Below, piece by piece: positions 51,366 to 62,986 of a stretch of 64,000 bases of DNA. Where the stretch lies: assembly GCF_027920805.1 (NCBI RefSeq), contig NZ_JANWOI010000001.1, positions 372,001 through 436,000 on the forward strand, read 5' to 3'. Position 1 is the stretch's first letter, and every line of letters begins with the position of its first letter. The notes below the pieces were generated by a model. It searched no databases, was not told the origin of the DNA, and worked only from the letters and a program-made list of their open reading frames with translations. The stretch is from Govania unica (GTDB lineage: Bacteria; Pseudomonadota; Alphaproteobacteria; Sphingomonadales; Govanellaceae). Position numbers and translations under genes: made by a program.

Positions 51366-52163
51366 ATGCGATGGTTGTCAATTCATAGAGTGCTTGCAAA
51401 AGGCTGGGGCGCTGTGTTCCGGGATCGCCGTGAGTTTGTCCGTCTGGCCGCCTTGCCCGCGCTCCTGTGGTTATTCGTCAAGGCTTTGGGAGCCTTGTTG
51501 CCAGCGCAAGACGGCGGGCCCACTCTTCTTGATCTTCTGGCCAGTGCTATTTTGACGCTGTTTGTTATCGACTGGTTCCGTTTTTCACTTGCTGCGGGCG
51601 TGACCCCTGCTGGCGCTGATGCGCTCACTCTGGCTGAGGTTCGGGCCCATCCGGCGCGCAGTTTCCGTCGCGGCGGGCGGGTGGTGGCCACTGTGGTGTT
51701 GCGGATTGTCATGGTCGTGCTAGCCGGGACGGCTATTCTGTTGCCGCCGACTTTTGTGCTGGCGGCGGGCTCGCTTGCGGTGAGCGGGCAATTGGGTAAT
51801 CAGGCGGCGACGGGTGCTGCCGTGTCCATGGCCATGCCGCTTGCGGCGTTGCTGGCTTCGCCGCTTCTGGTGCGCTTTTATGTTTATTATGCGGCGTTGG
51901 CTGCCGGGCGGTCCGATGTGCGGGCGCGCGATGTGTGGCGCTGGTCGCAGGGGAAAAGCCTGTGGCTTCTGGCCTTGCTCGGACTTTCCCTTGGACCTGG
52001 AATTGCGGCGCTCTGGCTTGCCGCTCAGGTGACAGGCTATGGGGCGGTGGCCGCCTATATTATGGCCATGCCGGTGTTTTTTCTGTCGCTTGGGGTGATG
52101 GCCTCGGTCACGGCCAAGGCCATAGCCGGGCTGGTGCTGCCGCCGGTGATTAACGCCGGCTGA
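51366..52163 (+). CDS. Inner-membrane protein of unknown function
   Basis: The 265-residue product has about six hydrophobic segments, including LAALPALLWLFVKALGALLP, LLASAILTLFVIDWFRFSL, VVATVVLRIVMVVLAGTAIL, a segment after ASPLLVRFYVYYAALAAGRS and GAVAAYIMAMPVFFLSLGVM. No catalytic motif is seen. The ATG at 51366 is preferred to a TTG 30 bp upstream. It overlaps the convergent DUF1223 gene by 14 bp. I can assign only its location. Confidence 0.75.
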   Translation: MRWLSIHRVLAKGWGAVFRDRREFVRLAALPALLWLFVKALGALLPAQDGGPTLLDLLASAILTLFVIDWFRFSLAAGVTPAGADALTLAEVRAHPARSFRRGGRVVATVVLRIVMVVLAGTAILLPPTFVLAAGSLAVSGQLGNQAATGAAVSMAMPLAALLASPLLVRFYVYYAALAAGRSDVRARDVWRWSQGKSLWLLALLGLSLGPGIAALWLAAQVTGYGAVAAYIMAMPVFFLSLGVMASVTAKAIAGLVLPPVINAG

Positions 52164-52980
52164 CTTCGAGCGGCGCGTCGATATGAGCATCGAGCGCGAG
52201 CGGCCGCAGCGGATGTTCTGCAGCGGCGATGATGAGGCCGCTATCGTCATATTGCACCAGCACGGCGATGCCGTCGGCGTCGGCGGCGCGCAAGGTGACG
52301 ACATCAGCTGAGAAATTTGCCTTTTTGCCGGTCCATTCGCCAAGCTTGCCGCTTGTCAGCACCACATTGTGATAGCTGAGCATCTGGCCTTTGTTTTCCC
52401 CACGCTCCACCAGCACCGTGCGTTCCCGGGCAAAGCCCACGAGCCAGACGCTGGCCGTTTCCGGCAACTTGGCCTTGCCAAGGGACACCGTCAGGCGATT
52501 GCCCTTGAAATGGAATTTGATGGGGTAGGTTTCGCTGGTTTTGAGACTTTGCTGGCTGGTCACCAGATTGATCACATCTTCGCGACGGGAGCCGATGGCT
52601 TCGACCGTGCCTTGAACGATGACCTGCGGGGTATAGACGCCGCTCAATCCCAACTTGCGGTTATAGTTGCGTTGGCGTTCGGTATGCTCGGGCTTGCCGA
52701 AGGTATCGCGCCAGCCAAGATAGTCCCAATAATCAATCGACCAGCTGAGCGGCAGGATGCCCGGTTGGTTGACCATCTCAGCCAACAATTTGTCAGCCGG
52801 AGGACAGGCGCTGCAGCCCTGACTTGTAAACAGTTCAACAACGGTGATCGGAGAGGAAATTACAGGGAAAGATTTCCCCTCGCCGGCGGCCCAACTGCTG
52901 TTTGAGCCGACGGCGAGGGTCGTCAGACAGGAGACGATGAGGAGGTAGTACGGAATGACGAATCTGGTCTTACAGAACAT
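52150..52980 (-). CDS. Secreted DUF1223 protein, thioredoxin-like
   Basis: The 276-residue protein has a signal-like N-terminus (hydrophobic YYLLIVSCLTTLAVGSN, then WAAGEG) and the DUF1223 pattern: VVELFTSQGCSACPPADKLL with a CxxC in a thioredoxin-like position, WSIDYWDYLGWRDTFGKPEH, YNRKLGLSGVYTPQVIVQGT and LVGFARERTVLVERGENKGQ. The CxxC (CSAC) suggests a periplasmic redox or metal-handling function; none is established. It lies downstream of acnA on the same strand but behind a terminator. Confidence 0.82.
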   Translation of the reverse strand: MFCKTRFVIPYYLLIVSCLTTLAVGSNSSWAAGEGKSFPVISSPITVVELFTSQGCSACPPADKLLAEMVNQPGILPLSWSIDYWDYLGWRDTFGKPEHTERQRNYNRKLGLSGVYTPQVIVQGTVEAIGSRREDVINLVTSQQSLKTSETYPIKFHFKGNRLTVSLGKAKLPETASVWLVGFARERTVLVERGENKGQMLSYHNVVLTSGKLGEWTGKKANFSADVVTLRAADADGIAVLVQYDDSGLIIAAAEHPLRPLALDAHIDAPLEVSRR

Positions 52981-53050
52981 ACTAAAACCCTACTCCATTT
53001 ACTCAGCGGCGTACCAATCACAGCTTGGTGAGAAGTGTAAATAATAGAAA

Positions 53051-53074
53051 GGCGTCGGCTCAAAAGCCGACGCC
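53051..53074 (-). terminator. Rho-independent terminator of acnA
   Basis: A perfect 10-bp stem, GGCGTCGGCT (53051-53060) with AGCCGACGCC (53065-53074), has a 4-nt loop. Read on the minus strand it is followed by TTTCTATTATT. It lies 30 bp past the acnA stop. Confidence 0.9.
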
Positions 53075-53103
53075 TGCCAATTTCAAGAGTAAGTGTTCGT
53101 AGA

Positions 53104-55788
<2,685 letters not shown>

Positions 55789-56049
55789 TGGTCTGTCTCC
55801 TTCTGCGAGGGGGGTCCTTGTTATTGACGGCGCGCTGCCTGCGAGACGTGGAAGGCGCGGAAAGCGCGCGCGCGCATACTGCGGTGTAATGCCCGAAATC
55901 CCCCGCTTTGCCAAGGGAAAAGGGGGAAAGTCGGGACTTTCGCTGGCAGGCGACGGATGCTAAGTCATGAGGCGTGGAAAAGTCTATCATACCCGGTGAA
56001 GCTTGGGCACATGACGGGATGCGAGTTGAGGCGGTAGAAGGGGTCATCG

Positions 56050-56700
56050 GTGACGGGCAGAATTGAAGGTGACCGACTCGCCTGCGAGCGGGGGGGGCGG
56101 CGGGTGTTCGAAGGGCTGAGTTTTGCCCTTGAGTCCGGCGCGGCTCTTGTTCTTCATGGTCCGAATGGAAGTGGCAAATCCTCTCTGCTGCGTCTGGTGG
56201 CCGGGCTCGCTGAGCCTGCGGCCGGGACGCTGACGCGGAATGGGGTGGCGCTTGCGGACGATCTCGATGGGCATAAGGCCGATCTCCGCTATGTGGGTCA
56301 TGCCCTGGCGCTCAAACCCATGCTGACCCTTGCCGACAATCTGACTATCTGGGCCGAGCTTTACGGCGTTTCCGATCCCGCTGGGGCCGTGCGGCGGGCT
56401 TTGGCTACGGTCCGGCTTGAGCCGCAGGCGGATCTTGCCGCCCGGGTGCTGTCGTCGGGGCAGCAACGGCGGGCGGCGCTGGCGCGGTTGTTTCTGGCTC
56501 CGGTATCGCTCTGGTTGCTGGATGAGCCAACGGTGGGGCTCGATACGGCGGCGCGTGCATTGTTGGCCGGGCTTATGGCCGATCATCTGCGGGCGGGCGG
56601 CATGATTTTGACGGCGACCCATCAGGACCTTGGGCTGCCGGAGGCGGCGCGGCTCGATCTCGGGCAGTTTGCGCCGCAATATTGGGATGAGGAGCTATGA
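56050..56700 (+). CDS. ccmA: Heme exporter ATP-binding protein CcmA
   Basis: The 216-residue ATPase of the CcmABCD complex has Walker A LHGPNGSGKSSLLRLVAGL, VGHALALKPMLTLADNL, signature VLSSGQQRRAALARLFL and Walker B LWLLDEPTVGLD, and the short length of CcmA. It drives release of holo-CcmE. It starts with GTG and overlaps ccmB by 4 bp. It is the first gene of a nine-gene cytochrome c maturation operon. Confidence 0.93.
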   Translation: MTGRIEGDRLACERGGRRVFEGLSFALESGAALVLHGPNGSGKSSLLRLVAGLAEPAAGTLTRNGVALADDLDGHKADLRYVGHALALKPMLTLADNLTIWAELYGVSDPAGAVRRALATVRLEPQADLAARVLSSGQQRRAALARLFLAPVSLWLLDEPTVGLDTAARALLAGLMADHLRAGGMILTATHQDLGLPEAARLDLGQFAPQYWDEEL

Positions 56701-57362
56701 GCGTCGCCCTGAAGATTGTGCGTCGCGATATGCGGCTCGCCTGGGCCCAGGGCGGCGGGGCCTATCTCGCCTTGGCCTTTTTCGTCATCACCGTGACCTT
56801 GTTTCCGTTCGGGGTCGGGCCGGAGCCCGGGATGCTCGCCCGAATCGCCCCCGGTGTTTTATGGGTTGCGGCGCTGCTCGCCTGCCTGTTGTCGCTCGAC
56901 CGGCTGTTCGCGGCTGATTACGAGGACGGCAGTCTTGAGGGGCTGGTGTTGTTGCCCGAGCCCTTGAGTCTGGTGGTCGGGGCCAAATGTCTGGCCCATT
57001 GGTTGTCGACCGCTCTGCCGCTTATTCTGATCGCGCCGTTCCTTGCCATGATGCTTAATCTTGAACCGGCGGCTTATCCGGTTTTGATGCTGAGCATGCT
57101 GATCGGCACTCCGGGCTTGAGCGCCATCGGGGCTGTGGGGGCGGCGCTTACGGTCGGGTTGCGGCGGGCGGGGGTGCTGATTGCGCTGATTGTCCTGCCG
57201 CTCAATATCCCGATTCTGATCTTCGCCGTGGCGGCGACCGAGGCGGCGCGCAACGGGTTTGACCCTCAGCCGCATTTGATGTTGCTCGCGGCTTGTTCAA
57301 TCTTTTCATTGGTGTTCGGGTTGTGGGCGGCGGCGGCGGCCTTGAAAGTCAATTTGGAGTGA
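56697..57362 (+). CDS. ccmB: Heme exporter permease CcmB
   Basis: The 221-residue protein has about six membrane helices, with YLALAFFVITVTLFPFGVGP, LLSLDRLFAADYEDGSLEGL and LIGTPGLSAIGAVGAALTVG typical of CcmB. It forms the membrane partner of CcmA in the complex that handles heme-loaded CcmE. The ATG overlaps the ccmA stop. Confidence 0.92.
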   Translation: MSVALKIVRRDMRLAWAQGGGAYLALAFFVITVTLFPFGVGPEPGMLARIAPGVLWVAALLACLLSLDRLFAADYEDGSLEGLVLLPEPLSLVVGAKCLAHWLSTALPLILIAPFLAMMLNLEPAAYPVLMLSMLIGTPGLSAIGAVGAALTVGLRRAGVLIALIVLPLNIPILIFAVAATEAARNGFDPQPHLMLLAACSIFSLVFGLWAAAAALKVNLE

Positions 57363-57415
57363 CTTTTGCGCCCGCAGCCTTATGATGCGCCACATCTAGG
57401 TTTTTGAGCGACGGT

Positions 57416-58159
57416 ATGTATAAATACGCCAACCCGGCCGAGTTCCAGCGTTTGGCTCAAGCGATCCTGCCTTGGGCAGGCGGCTTGACCGTGATTTTAT
57501 TCGTGGCCGGTCTCTATTTTGCCCTTTTCGCCTCGCCTGCGGATTATCAGCAGGGCGATACCGTGCGCATCATGTATCTGCATGTGCCAGCGGCCTGGAT
57601 GGCGCTTTTCACCTATATGGTGATCGCCGGGGCCAGTATCACCAGCCTGATCTGGAAGCATCCGCTGGCCGATGTGGCGGCGCGCGCTGCGGCGCCGATC
57701 GGGGCCGGGTTCACGGCGCTGGCACTGCTGACCGGCATGTTCTGGGGCGAGCCCATGTGGGGCACCTGGTGGGTGTGGGACGCGCGGCTGACCTCGTTCC
57801 TTGTGCTGTTTTTCATTTATCTTGGCTATATCGCGCTGTGGGACGCTATTGATAATCCGGTAACGGCGGCGCGGTCGGCGGCTATTCTGGCCATTGTCGG
57901 CATGGTCAATATTCCGATCATCAAATTCTCGGTCGACTGGTGGAATACGCTGCATCAACCGGCGAGCGTGTTCAAAATGGGCAAGCCGACCATCGACACA
58001 AGCATGCTGATCCCGCTGTTCCTGATGTTTCTGGCGTTCAACGCCTATTTCGTGACCATGCAGCTGTGGCGCATGCGGGCCGAGCTCAATCTGGCCAAGA
58101 TTCGCGCGCTTGAAGCCGCAGCGCGGGCCCGGGCCGAACGGGCGGAGGAGGCTCTATGA
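57416..58159 (+). CDS. ccmC: Heme transporter/handling protein CcmC
   Basis: The 247-residue protein has six membrane helices and the tryptophan-rich WWD segment MWGTWWVWDARLTSFLVLFF, which presents heme to CcmE. MYLHVPAAWMALFTYM carries one conserved His ligand and WWNTLHQPASVFK the other. I chose the ATG at 57416 (MYKYANPAEF) over a TTG 12 bp upstream. It is 53 bp after ccmB and overlaps ccmD by 4 bp. Confidence 0.93.
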   Translation: MYKYANPAEFQRLAQAILPWAGGLTVILFVAGLYFALFASPADYQQGDTVRIMYLHVPAAWMALFTYMVIAGASITSLIWKHPLADVAARAAAPIGAGFTALALLTGMFWGEPMWGTWWVWDARLTSFLVLFFIYLGYIALWDAIDNPVTAARSAAILAIVGMVNIPIIKFSVDWWNTLHQPASVFKMGKPTIDTSMLIPLFLMFLAFNAYFVTMQLWRMRAELNLAKIRALEAAARARAERAEEAL

Positions 58160-58368
58160 GCGATTTTTTTGCCATGGGCGGCTATGGTTTTTATGTCTGG
58201 GGCAGCTATGGTGCGGCGCTTTTGATCGTTGGCGGACTTGCGGGTCTGAGTTGGTGCAGTCTGCGTGCGTCGGCATCCCGGCTTGAGGCGCTCAGGCAGG
58301 CGGCCCCGCATCGGCGTCGTAAGGCCCCGCATCGGCGCCATAAGGAGAGTGGGCATGGCGCTCAGTAG
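58156..58368 (+). CDS. ccmD: Heme exporter protein CcmD, with basic tail
   Basis: The 70-residue protein has a single membrane helix (YVWGSYGAALLIVGGLAGLS preceded by MGGYGFYVW), as in CcmD, which helps CcmC load CcmE. The tail is Arg/His-rich and comes from a tandem 21-bp DNA repeat (58302-58322 and 58323-58343) giving APHRRR and APHRRH. The end overlaps ccmE by 14 bp. Confidence 0.85.
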   Translation: MSDFFAMGGYGFYVWGSYGAALLIVGGLAGLSWCSLRASASRLEALRQAAPHRRRKAPHRRHKESGHGAQ

Positions 58369-58837
58369 ACAGGCGCTGGCCAAACGCAAACGCATGACCA
58401 TTGTGGCTCTGGCGGTGCTGGCTCTTGGGGTGGCGGTGGCGCTGGTGTTGTCGGCCATGCGCGACACGGTGGTGTTTTTCTACAGCCCGAGCGAAGTGGC
58501 GGCGCGCAAAAGCGATCCGGCCTTGAACCTGACCGAGCGCAATTTTCGCATTGGCGGTCTGGTCGAAGGCGGCTCGGTCAAGAAACTCGAAGGCGGCAAG
58601 ACTACGGAATTCGCCGTCAGTGACGGAGCCGAACTGCTGACCGTGCGCTATACCGGGCATCTGCCGGATCTGTTCCGCGAGGGCCAGGGCATTGTCGCTG
58701 AAGGCAGGCTTGATGATCACGGGCAGTTCATCGCCTCGGAAGTTCTTGCCAAACATGATGAAAAATACATGCCGCCCGAAGTGGCGGACGCCTTGAAGAA
58801 GGCCGGGCGCTGGAAAGAAGGCGAAGTCACTCCATGA
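58355..58837 (+). CDS. ccmE: Heme chaperone CcmE
   Basis: The 160-residue membrane-anchored periplasmic protein has an N-terminal helix (TIVALAVLALGVAVALVLSA), the OB-fold core (FRIGGLVEGGSVKKL, FREGQGIVAEGRLDDHGQF) and LAKHDEKYMPPEV with the heme-binding His and adjacent Tyr. The start at 58355 is set by AAGGAGAG at 58341-58348; the longer upstream frame is an overlap with ccmD. It overlaps ccmF by 4 bp. Confidence 0.93.
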   Translation: MALSRQALAKRKRMTIVALAVLALGVAVALVLSAMRDTVVFFYSPSEVAARKSDPALNLTERNFRIGGLVEGGSVKKLEGGKTTEFAVSDGAELLTVRYTGHLPDLFREGQGIVAEGRLDDHGQFIASEVLAKHDEKYMPPEVADALKKAGRWKEGEVTP

Positions 58838-60801
58838 CGGCTGAAATCGGACAATTTGCGCTGTTGCTGGCTTTGGTGCTGAGCGCCTTGCAGGCGAGTC
58901 TGCCGCTTTATGGCGCCGCGCGCGGCAATGAGCGGTTGATTGCGCTCGCGCGGCCTTTGGCCTTTGGCCAGTTCTTCTTTGTGGCGGTGGCCTTTGCCAT
59001 GCTGACGCTGGCCTATGTGCGGTCGGATTTTTCGCTGATGGTGGTGGCGACCAATTCCCATACCGCGAAGCCGATGCTGTACAAGGTGGCGGGCGTCTGG
59101 GGCAATCACGAGGGCTCGCTGTTGCTGTGGGCGCTGATCCTTGCGTTGTTCGGGGCTGCGGTGGCCTTGTTCGGGCGGCGGCTTCCGGCGGCGTTCCGGG
59201 CGCGGGTGCTGAGCGTGCAGGCGATGATCGCCTTCGGCTTTTTGCTGTTCATGGCGCTCACCTCCAATCCCTTTGAGCGCCTGTTTCCGGTGCCGCCTGA
59301 GGGCAATGGCCTCAATCCGCTGTTGCAGGACCCAGGCCTCGCCTTTCATCCGCCGTTTCTTTATCTTGGTTATGTGGGTTTTTCGATCGCCTTTTCCTTC
59401 GCCATTGCCGCGCTGATCGAAGGCCGGGTGGACCCGGCCTGGGCGCGCTGGGTGCGGCCCTGGACGCTTGCGGCCTGGGTTTTCCTGACCATCGGCATCG
59501 CCCTTGGCTCCTGGTGGGCCTATTACGAGCTTGGTTGGGGCGGCTGGTGGTTCTGGGATCCGGTTGAGAACGCCTCCTTCATGCCCTGGCTTGCGGGCAC
59601 GGCGTTGCTGCATTCGGCCATCGTGGTCGAAAAGCGCGACAGCCTGAAAAGCTGGACCATTTTGCTCGCCATCGTCACCTTCTCGCTCAGTCTTCTGGGC
59701 ACCTTTATTGTGCGCTCGGGCGTCATCACCTCGGTTCATGCTTTTGCGAGCGATCCGGCGCGTGGCGTGTTTATTCTGGTGTTCCTCGTGATCGTGGTCG
59801 GCGGCAGCCTTGCGCTTTATGCCGCCCGCGCTGGAACTCTTGCGCCGGGTGGGCTGTTCGAACCCTTGAGCCGCGAAGGCGCGCTCGTGCTCAATAATCT
59901 GCTGTTGTCGACGGCGGCGGCCACGGTGCTGGTGGGCACGCTCTATCCGCTGTTTCTGGATGTGGTGACCGATACCAAGGGCACCGTCGGGCCGCCCTAT
60001 TTCAATGCGGTGTTCATCCCGCTGATGGTTCCCCTGATCGCGGCGCTCGGAATCGGGCCTTTGCTCAGTTGGAAACGGGCCGATGTGCCGGGGGCGTTTC
60101 AGCGGCTGTATCTCGCGGCCGGGATCGCTATTGTGGCGGTGCTGGCTATTGCGGTGGCAATCGGCGGGCTGTCGGCGCTTGGGGTGCTTGGTCTTGTGCT
60201 TGGGCTGTGGCTGATCGCGGCGGCGCTTACGGATGTGATCATCCGCATCCGCATGTTTGCGGGCGGCGGGATCCTCCGCCGCATGATCCGGCTGCCGCGC
60301 TCCCAGTGGGGCATGACCTTTGCGCATCTCGGGCTTGGTGTGCTGGTGCTGGGCATCACGGCGGTCACCAGCTGGCAGCAGGAAAAGCTTGCGGTCCTTC
60401 ATGTGGGCGACAGCATCACACTTGCCGGGTATGAGTTCAAACTGACCGAAGTCGCGCCGGTGCCGGGGCCGAATTACACCGCCGTTGAAGGGCGCTTTGA
60501 TGTGACCCGCAACGGCCGCGCCATCACCAAACTTCGGCCGCAGTCGCGGGCCTTCGTCAATCCGCCCATGATCACCACCGAGGCGGCCATTTACCCGACC
60601 TTGATCGGCGATCTTTATGCGGTGATCGGTGCGGCGTCGGCTCCGGGTACCTGGTCGGTGCGTATTTATGTCAAACCGATGCAGGGCTGGATCTGGATCG
60701 GGGCCTTGCTGATGGCGTTCGGCGGTATGGTGTCGCTGACCGATCGCCGTTATCGCATTGGTGCGCCCGCACGACGTGCGCAACCGGCGGAGGGGCTCTG
60801 A
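58834..60801 (+). CDS. ccmF: Cytochrome c heme lyase subunit CcmF
   Basis: The 655-residue integral membrane protein has the WWD domain YYELGWGGWWFWDPVENASF and conserved GVWGNHEGSLLLWALILALF, LLQDPGLAFHPPFLYLGYVG and FIVRSGVITSVHAFASDPAR. It transfers heme from CcmE to apocytochrome c, together with CcmH and CcmI. Normal length. ccmG starts 1 bp after its stop codon. Confidence 0.95.
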   Translation: MTAEIGQFALLLALVLSALQASLPLYGAARGNERLIALARPLAFGQFFFVAVAFAMLTLAYVRSDFSLMVVATNSHTAKPMLYKVAGVWGNHEGSLLLWALILALFGAAVALFGRRLPAAFRARVLSVQAMIAFGFLLFMALTSNPFERLFPVPPEGNGLNPLLQDPGLAFHPPFLYLGYVGFSIAFSFAIAALIEGRVDPAWARWVRPWTLAAWVFLTIGIALGSWWAYYELGWGGWWFWDPVENASFMPWLAGTALLHSAIVVEKRDSLKSWTILLAIVTFSLSLLGTFIVRSGVITSVHAFASDPARGVFILVFLVIVVGGSLALYAARAGTLAPGGLFEPLSREGALVLNNLLLSTAAATVLVGTLYPLFLDVVTDTKGTVGPPYFNAVFIPLMVPLIAALGIGPLLSWKRADVPGAFQRLYLAAGIAIVAVLAIAVAIGGLSALGVLGLVLGLWLIAAALTDVIIRIRMFAGGGILRRMIRLPRSQWGMTFAHLGLGVLVLGITAVTSWQQEKLAVLHVGDSITLAGYEFKLTEVAPVPGPNYTAVEGRFDVTRNGRAITKLRPQSRAFVNPPMITTEAAIYPTLIGDLYAVIGAASAPGTWSVRIYVKPMQGWIWIGALLMAFGGMVSLTDRRYRIGAPARRAQPAEGL

Positions 60802-60802
60802 C

Positions 60803-61333
60803 ATGCGGTTCAAGTTTCTGGTGCCGCTTCTGGTATTTGTAGCTGTGGCGATGGCGTTGTTTGTCGGGCTGTTTCTCAAACCGGCCGAGGTGCCGTCGGT
60901 TCTGGTTGGCAAAAGCGTGCCGGAATTCTCCCTGCCGCCGTTCGAAGGTGCGCAAAAGGGCCTGTCTAGCGCTGACCTTAAGACCGGGCAGGTCAGCATC
61001 GTCAATGTCTTTGCCTCCTGGTGCGTGCCCTGCCGGGTCGAGCATCCGCAATTGATGGCTCTGGAGAAAACCGGCGTGCCGATTTACGCCATCGCCTATA
61101 AGGACCGGGCCGAGGCCGTGCGCAATTTCCTCACGCCGCTTGGCAATCCATTCCGCAGCATCGGCGATGATCGGAGCGGCCGGGTCGGTATCGATTGGGG
61201 CGTCTATGGCGTGCCGGAGACCTTTATCGTCGCCGGGGACGGCCGCATTGTTTACCGTCATGTGGGGCCGATCATGGAACAGGATATCGCCGACAAGATC
61301 ATGCCTGCGATTGAAAAGGCCAAGACGTCATGA
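60803..61333 (+). CDS. ccmG: Thiol:disulfide interchange protein CcmG (DsbE)
   Basis: The 176-residue protein has an N-terminal anchor (FLVPLLVFVAVAMALFVGLF) and a thioredoxin fold with NVFASWCVPCRVEHPQL and cis-Pro loop YGVPETFIV. It reduces apocytochrome c or CcmH in the periplasm. The ATG at 60803 is chosen; the earlier in-frame codon lies inside ccmF. It overlaps ccmH by 4 bp. Confidence 0.93.
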   Translation: MRFKFLVPLLVFVAVAMALFVGLFLKPAEVPSVLVGKSVPEFSLPPFEGAQKGLSSADLKTGQVSIVNVFASWCVPCRVEHPQLMALEKTGVPIYAIAYKDRAEAVRNFLTPLGNPFRSIGDDRSGRVGIDWGVYGVPETFIVAGDGRIVYRHVGPIMEQDIADKIMPAIEKAKTS

Positions 61334-61797
61334 AGCGACTGATCCTGATGGCAGGCTTTGCGCTTTGGGCAACGGCGGCGTTGGCCGTCGGCGTTGACGA
61401 ACAGGTGCTGCCCGACCCGGCGCAGGAATCGGCGGCGCGCGACATCATGAAGGATGTCCGCTGTCTCGTTTGTCAGAACCAGTCGATTGAGGATTCGGAC
61501 GCCGATCTCGCCCGCGATCTTCGCGCCATCGTGCGCGAGCGGGTGGCGGCGGGCGACGATGTGGCGGGGGTGAAGTCTTACCTGACCGCGCGTTATGGCG
61601 ACTGGGTCTTGCTGCGGCCGCCATTTAATGGCCGCATGCTGGCGCTGTGGCTGGCGCCGTTTTTGATCATGGTCGGGGGTGGCATCGCCATTTATCGCCG
61701 CACGCGCATAAGGCGCGCGCCGCCCCCGCCCTTGAGCCGCGAGGAAGAAGCACGCTTGCGCGATCTGCTGTCAGACGGGCCGGAGGAGAAATCATGA
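61330..61797 (+). CDS. ccmH: Cytochrome c maturation protein CcmH (CcmL)
   Basis: The 155-residue protein has a signal peptide (MKRLILMAGFALWATAALAV), the CxxC motif in VRCLVCQNQSIEDSDADLAR, and one membrane helix near residue 108 (ALWLAPFLIMVGGGIAIYR). It holds apocytochrome c thiols reduced for heme attachment. Only the N-terminal CcmH domain is present; the TPR part is the next gene, as in other Alphaproteobacteria. It overlaps ccmI by 4 bp. Confidence 0.93.
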   Translation: MKRLILMAGFALWATAALAVGVDEQVLPDPAQESAARDIMKDVRCLVCQNQSIEDSDADLARDLRAIVRERVAAGDDVAGVKSYLTARYGDWVLLRPPFNGRMLALWLAPFLIMVGGGIAIYRRTRIRRAPPPPLSREEEARLRDLLSDGPEEKS

Positions 61798-62900
61798 GTT
61801 CGGCCATGATGTGGGGGGTTTTTGCCCTGATGGCGTTGCTCGCGCTCGGGCTTGCGACCTTGCCCTTGTGGCGGCGGCCGCGGGCTGTGGCCGAGGCTGA
61901 TCGGCTCACGGTCTATGGCCGCCAGCTTGCTGAGCTTGAGATGGAAACGAAACGCGGCTTGCTCACGCCCGAGGCGGCGCAAGCGGCCCGGCTTGAGATC
62001 GAGCGGCGGATTTTGCGCTTGAATGAGACGGCTGTGGTGCCGAATGCGGGCGGCAAAGGCCTTCTGGCCGGTGCGGCGGTGACGGCGGTGGCGGGTGCGT
62101 TCGGGCTCTATCTCTGGCTCGGTCATCCGGAACTGCCGGATCATCCGGCTGAGGTCGCGGGCGCGATGGAGCTTAAGGGCACGGCGGCGGGTGAGCCGAC
62201 CTTGAATGCGCTGCTTGATCGCCTGATTGCTTATCTGGATACAAACCCGGATGCCATGGAAGGGTGGGAGCATTTGCGTCGGGCGGCCCTGTCGGTCGGG
62301 CGCGGGGCCGATTATGCGGCGGCCCTTGAACGCGGCGTGCGGACGCGGCCCGAGAATGTTGATCTGCGCGTGCTCTATGCCGAAAGCCTCATTTTTATGG
62401 GGCAGGGGCAGGTGAGCCCGGCGGCGCGGCTTGCGCTCACACAGGCGGATGCTTTGGACCCGAGCCATCCGGCGCTGCGCTATTACACCGGCCTTGCGCT
62501 TTTGCAGGACAACAGACCGGCCGAGGCTGAGGCGCTGTGGCAGAAATTGCTTGATGAGGCTCCGGAAGGGGCCGAATGGCGTGGCCAGATTGCCGAAAAA
62601 ATTGCCGAGGCGCAGGCGGCGCAGGGCAAATCAAGCGCGGCATCCGCCATCGCGGCGCTGCCCGCTGACCAACAGACGCAGCAGATCAGGGGCATGGTCG
62701 AAGGGCTTGCCGCCAAGCTCGAAGCGGCCCCCGATGATGCGGGGGGATGGTTGCGGCTCGGCCGCGCCTGGCGCGTGCTCGGGGAACCGGCGAAGGCCCA
62801 GGTGGCGCTTGCACGCGGGCGGGCGATTGCTGAAAAGGCCGGGGATAAGGCGTTGATGGCGGACTTTGCCGCCGAGGCCGAAAATCTGGCAAAGCCCTGA
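61794..62900 (+). CDS. ccmI: Cytochrome c maturation protein CcmI
   Basis: The 368-residue protein has two N-terminal helices (MMWGVFALMALLALGLATLP and LLAGAAVTAVAGAFGLYLWL) separated by the cytosolic leucine-zipper-like loop, then TPR-like repeats (LRRAALSVGRGADYAAALER, LALTQADALDPSHPALRYYT, LGRAWRVLGEPAKAQVALAR). It binds the apocytochrome C-terminus and brings it to CcmF and CcmH. The ATG at 61794 overlaps the ccmH stop. No terminator was seen after it. Confidence 0.92.
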   Translation: MSSAMMWGVFALMALLALGLATLPLWRRPRAVAEADRLTVYGRQLAELEMETKRGLLTPEAAQAARLEIERRILRLNETAVVPNAGGKGLLAGAAVTAVAGAFGLYLWLGHPELPDHPAEVAGAMELKGTAAGEPTLNALLDRLIAYLDTNPDAMEGWEHLRRAALSVGRGADYAAALERGVRTRPENVDLRVLYAESLIFMGQGQVSPAARLALTQADALDPSHPALRYYTGLALLQDNRPAEAEALWQKLLDEAPEGAEWRGQIAEKIAEAQAAQGKSSAASAIAALPADQQTQQIRGMVEGLAAKLEAAPDDAGGWLRLGRAWRVLGEPAKAQVALARGRAIAEKAGDKALMADFAAEAENLAKP

Positions 62901-62986
62901 TTTTTGTGAAAATTCTTGGCGATATTTACCGCTCGTTAACGAGGCTGTCGTCATAGTCTGGGCATCTCGATCAGACTCTGGCGCTT

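Noticed and set aside
58717-61005. A 762-codon minus-strand open frame opposite ccmF and ccmG
   Set aside because: It mirrors ccmF codon structure, is His/Arg/Gln-rich without any motif, and the opposite strand encodes well-conserved Ccm proteins.
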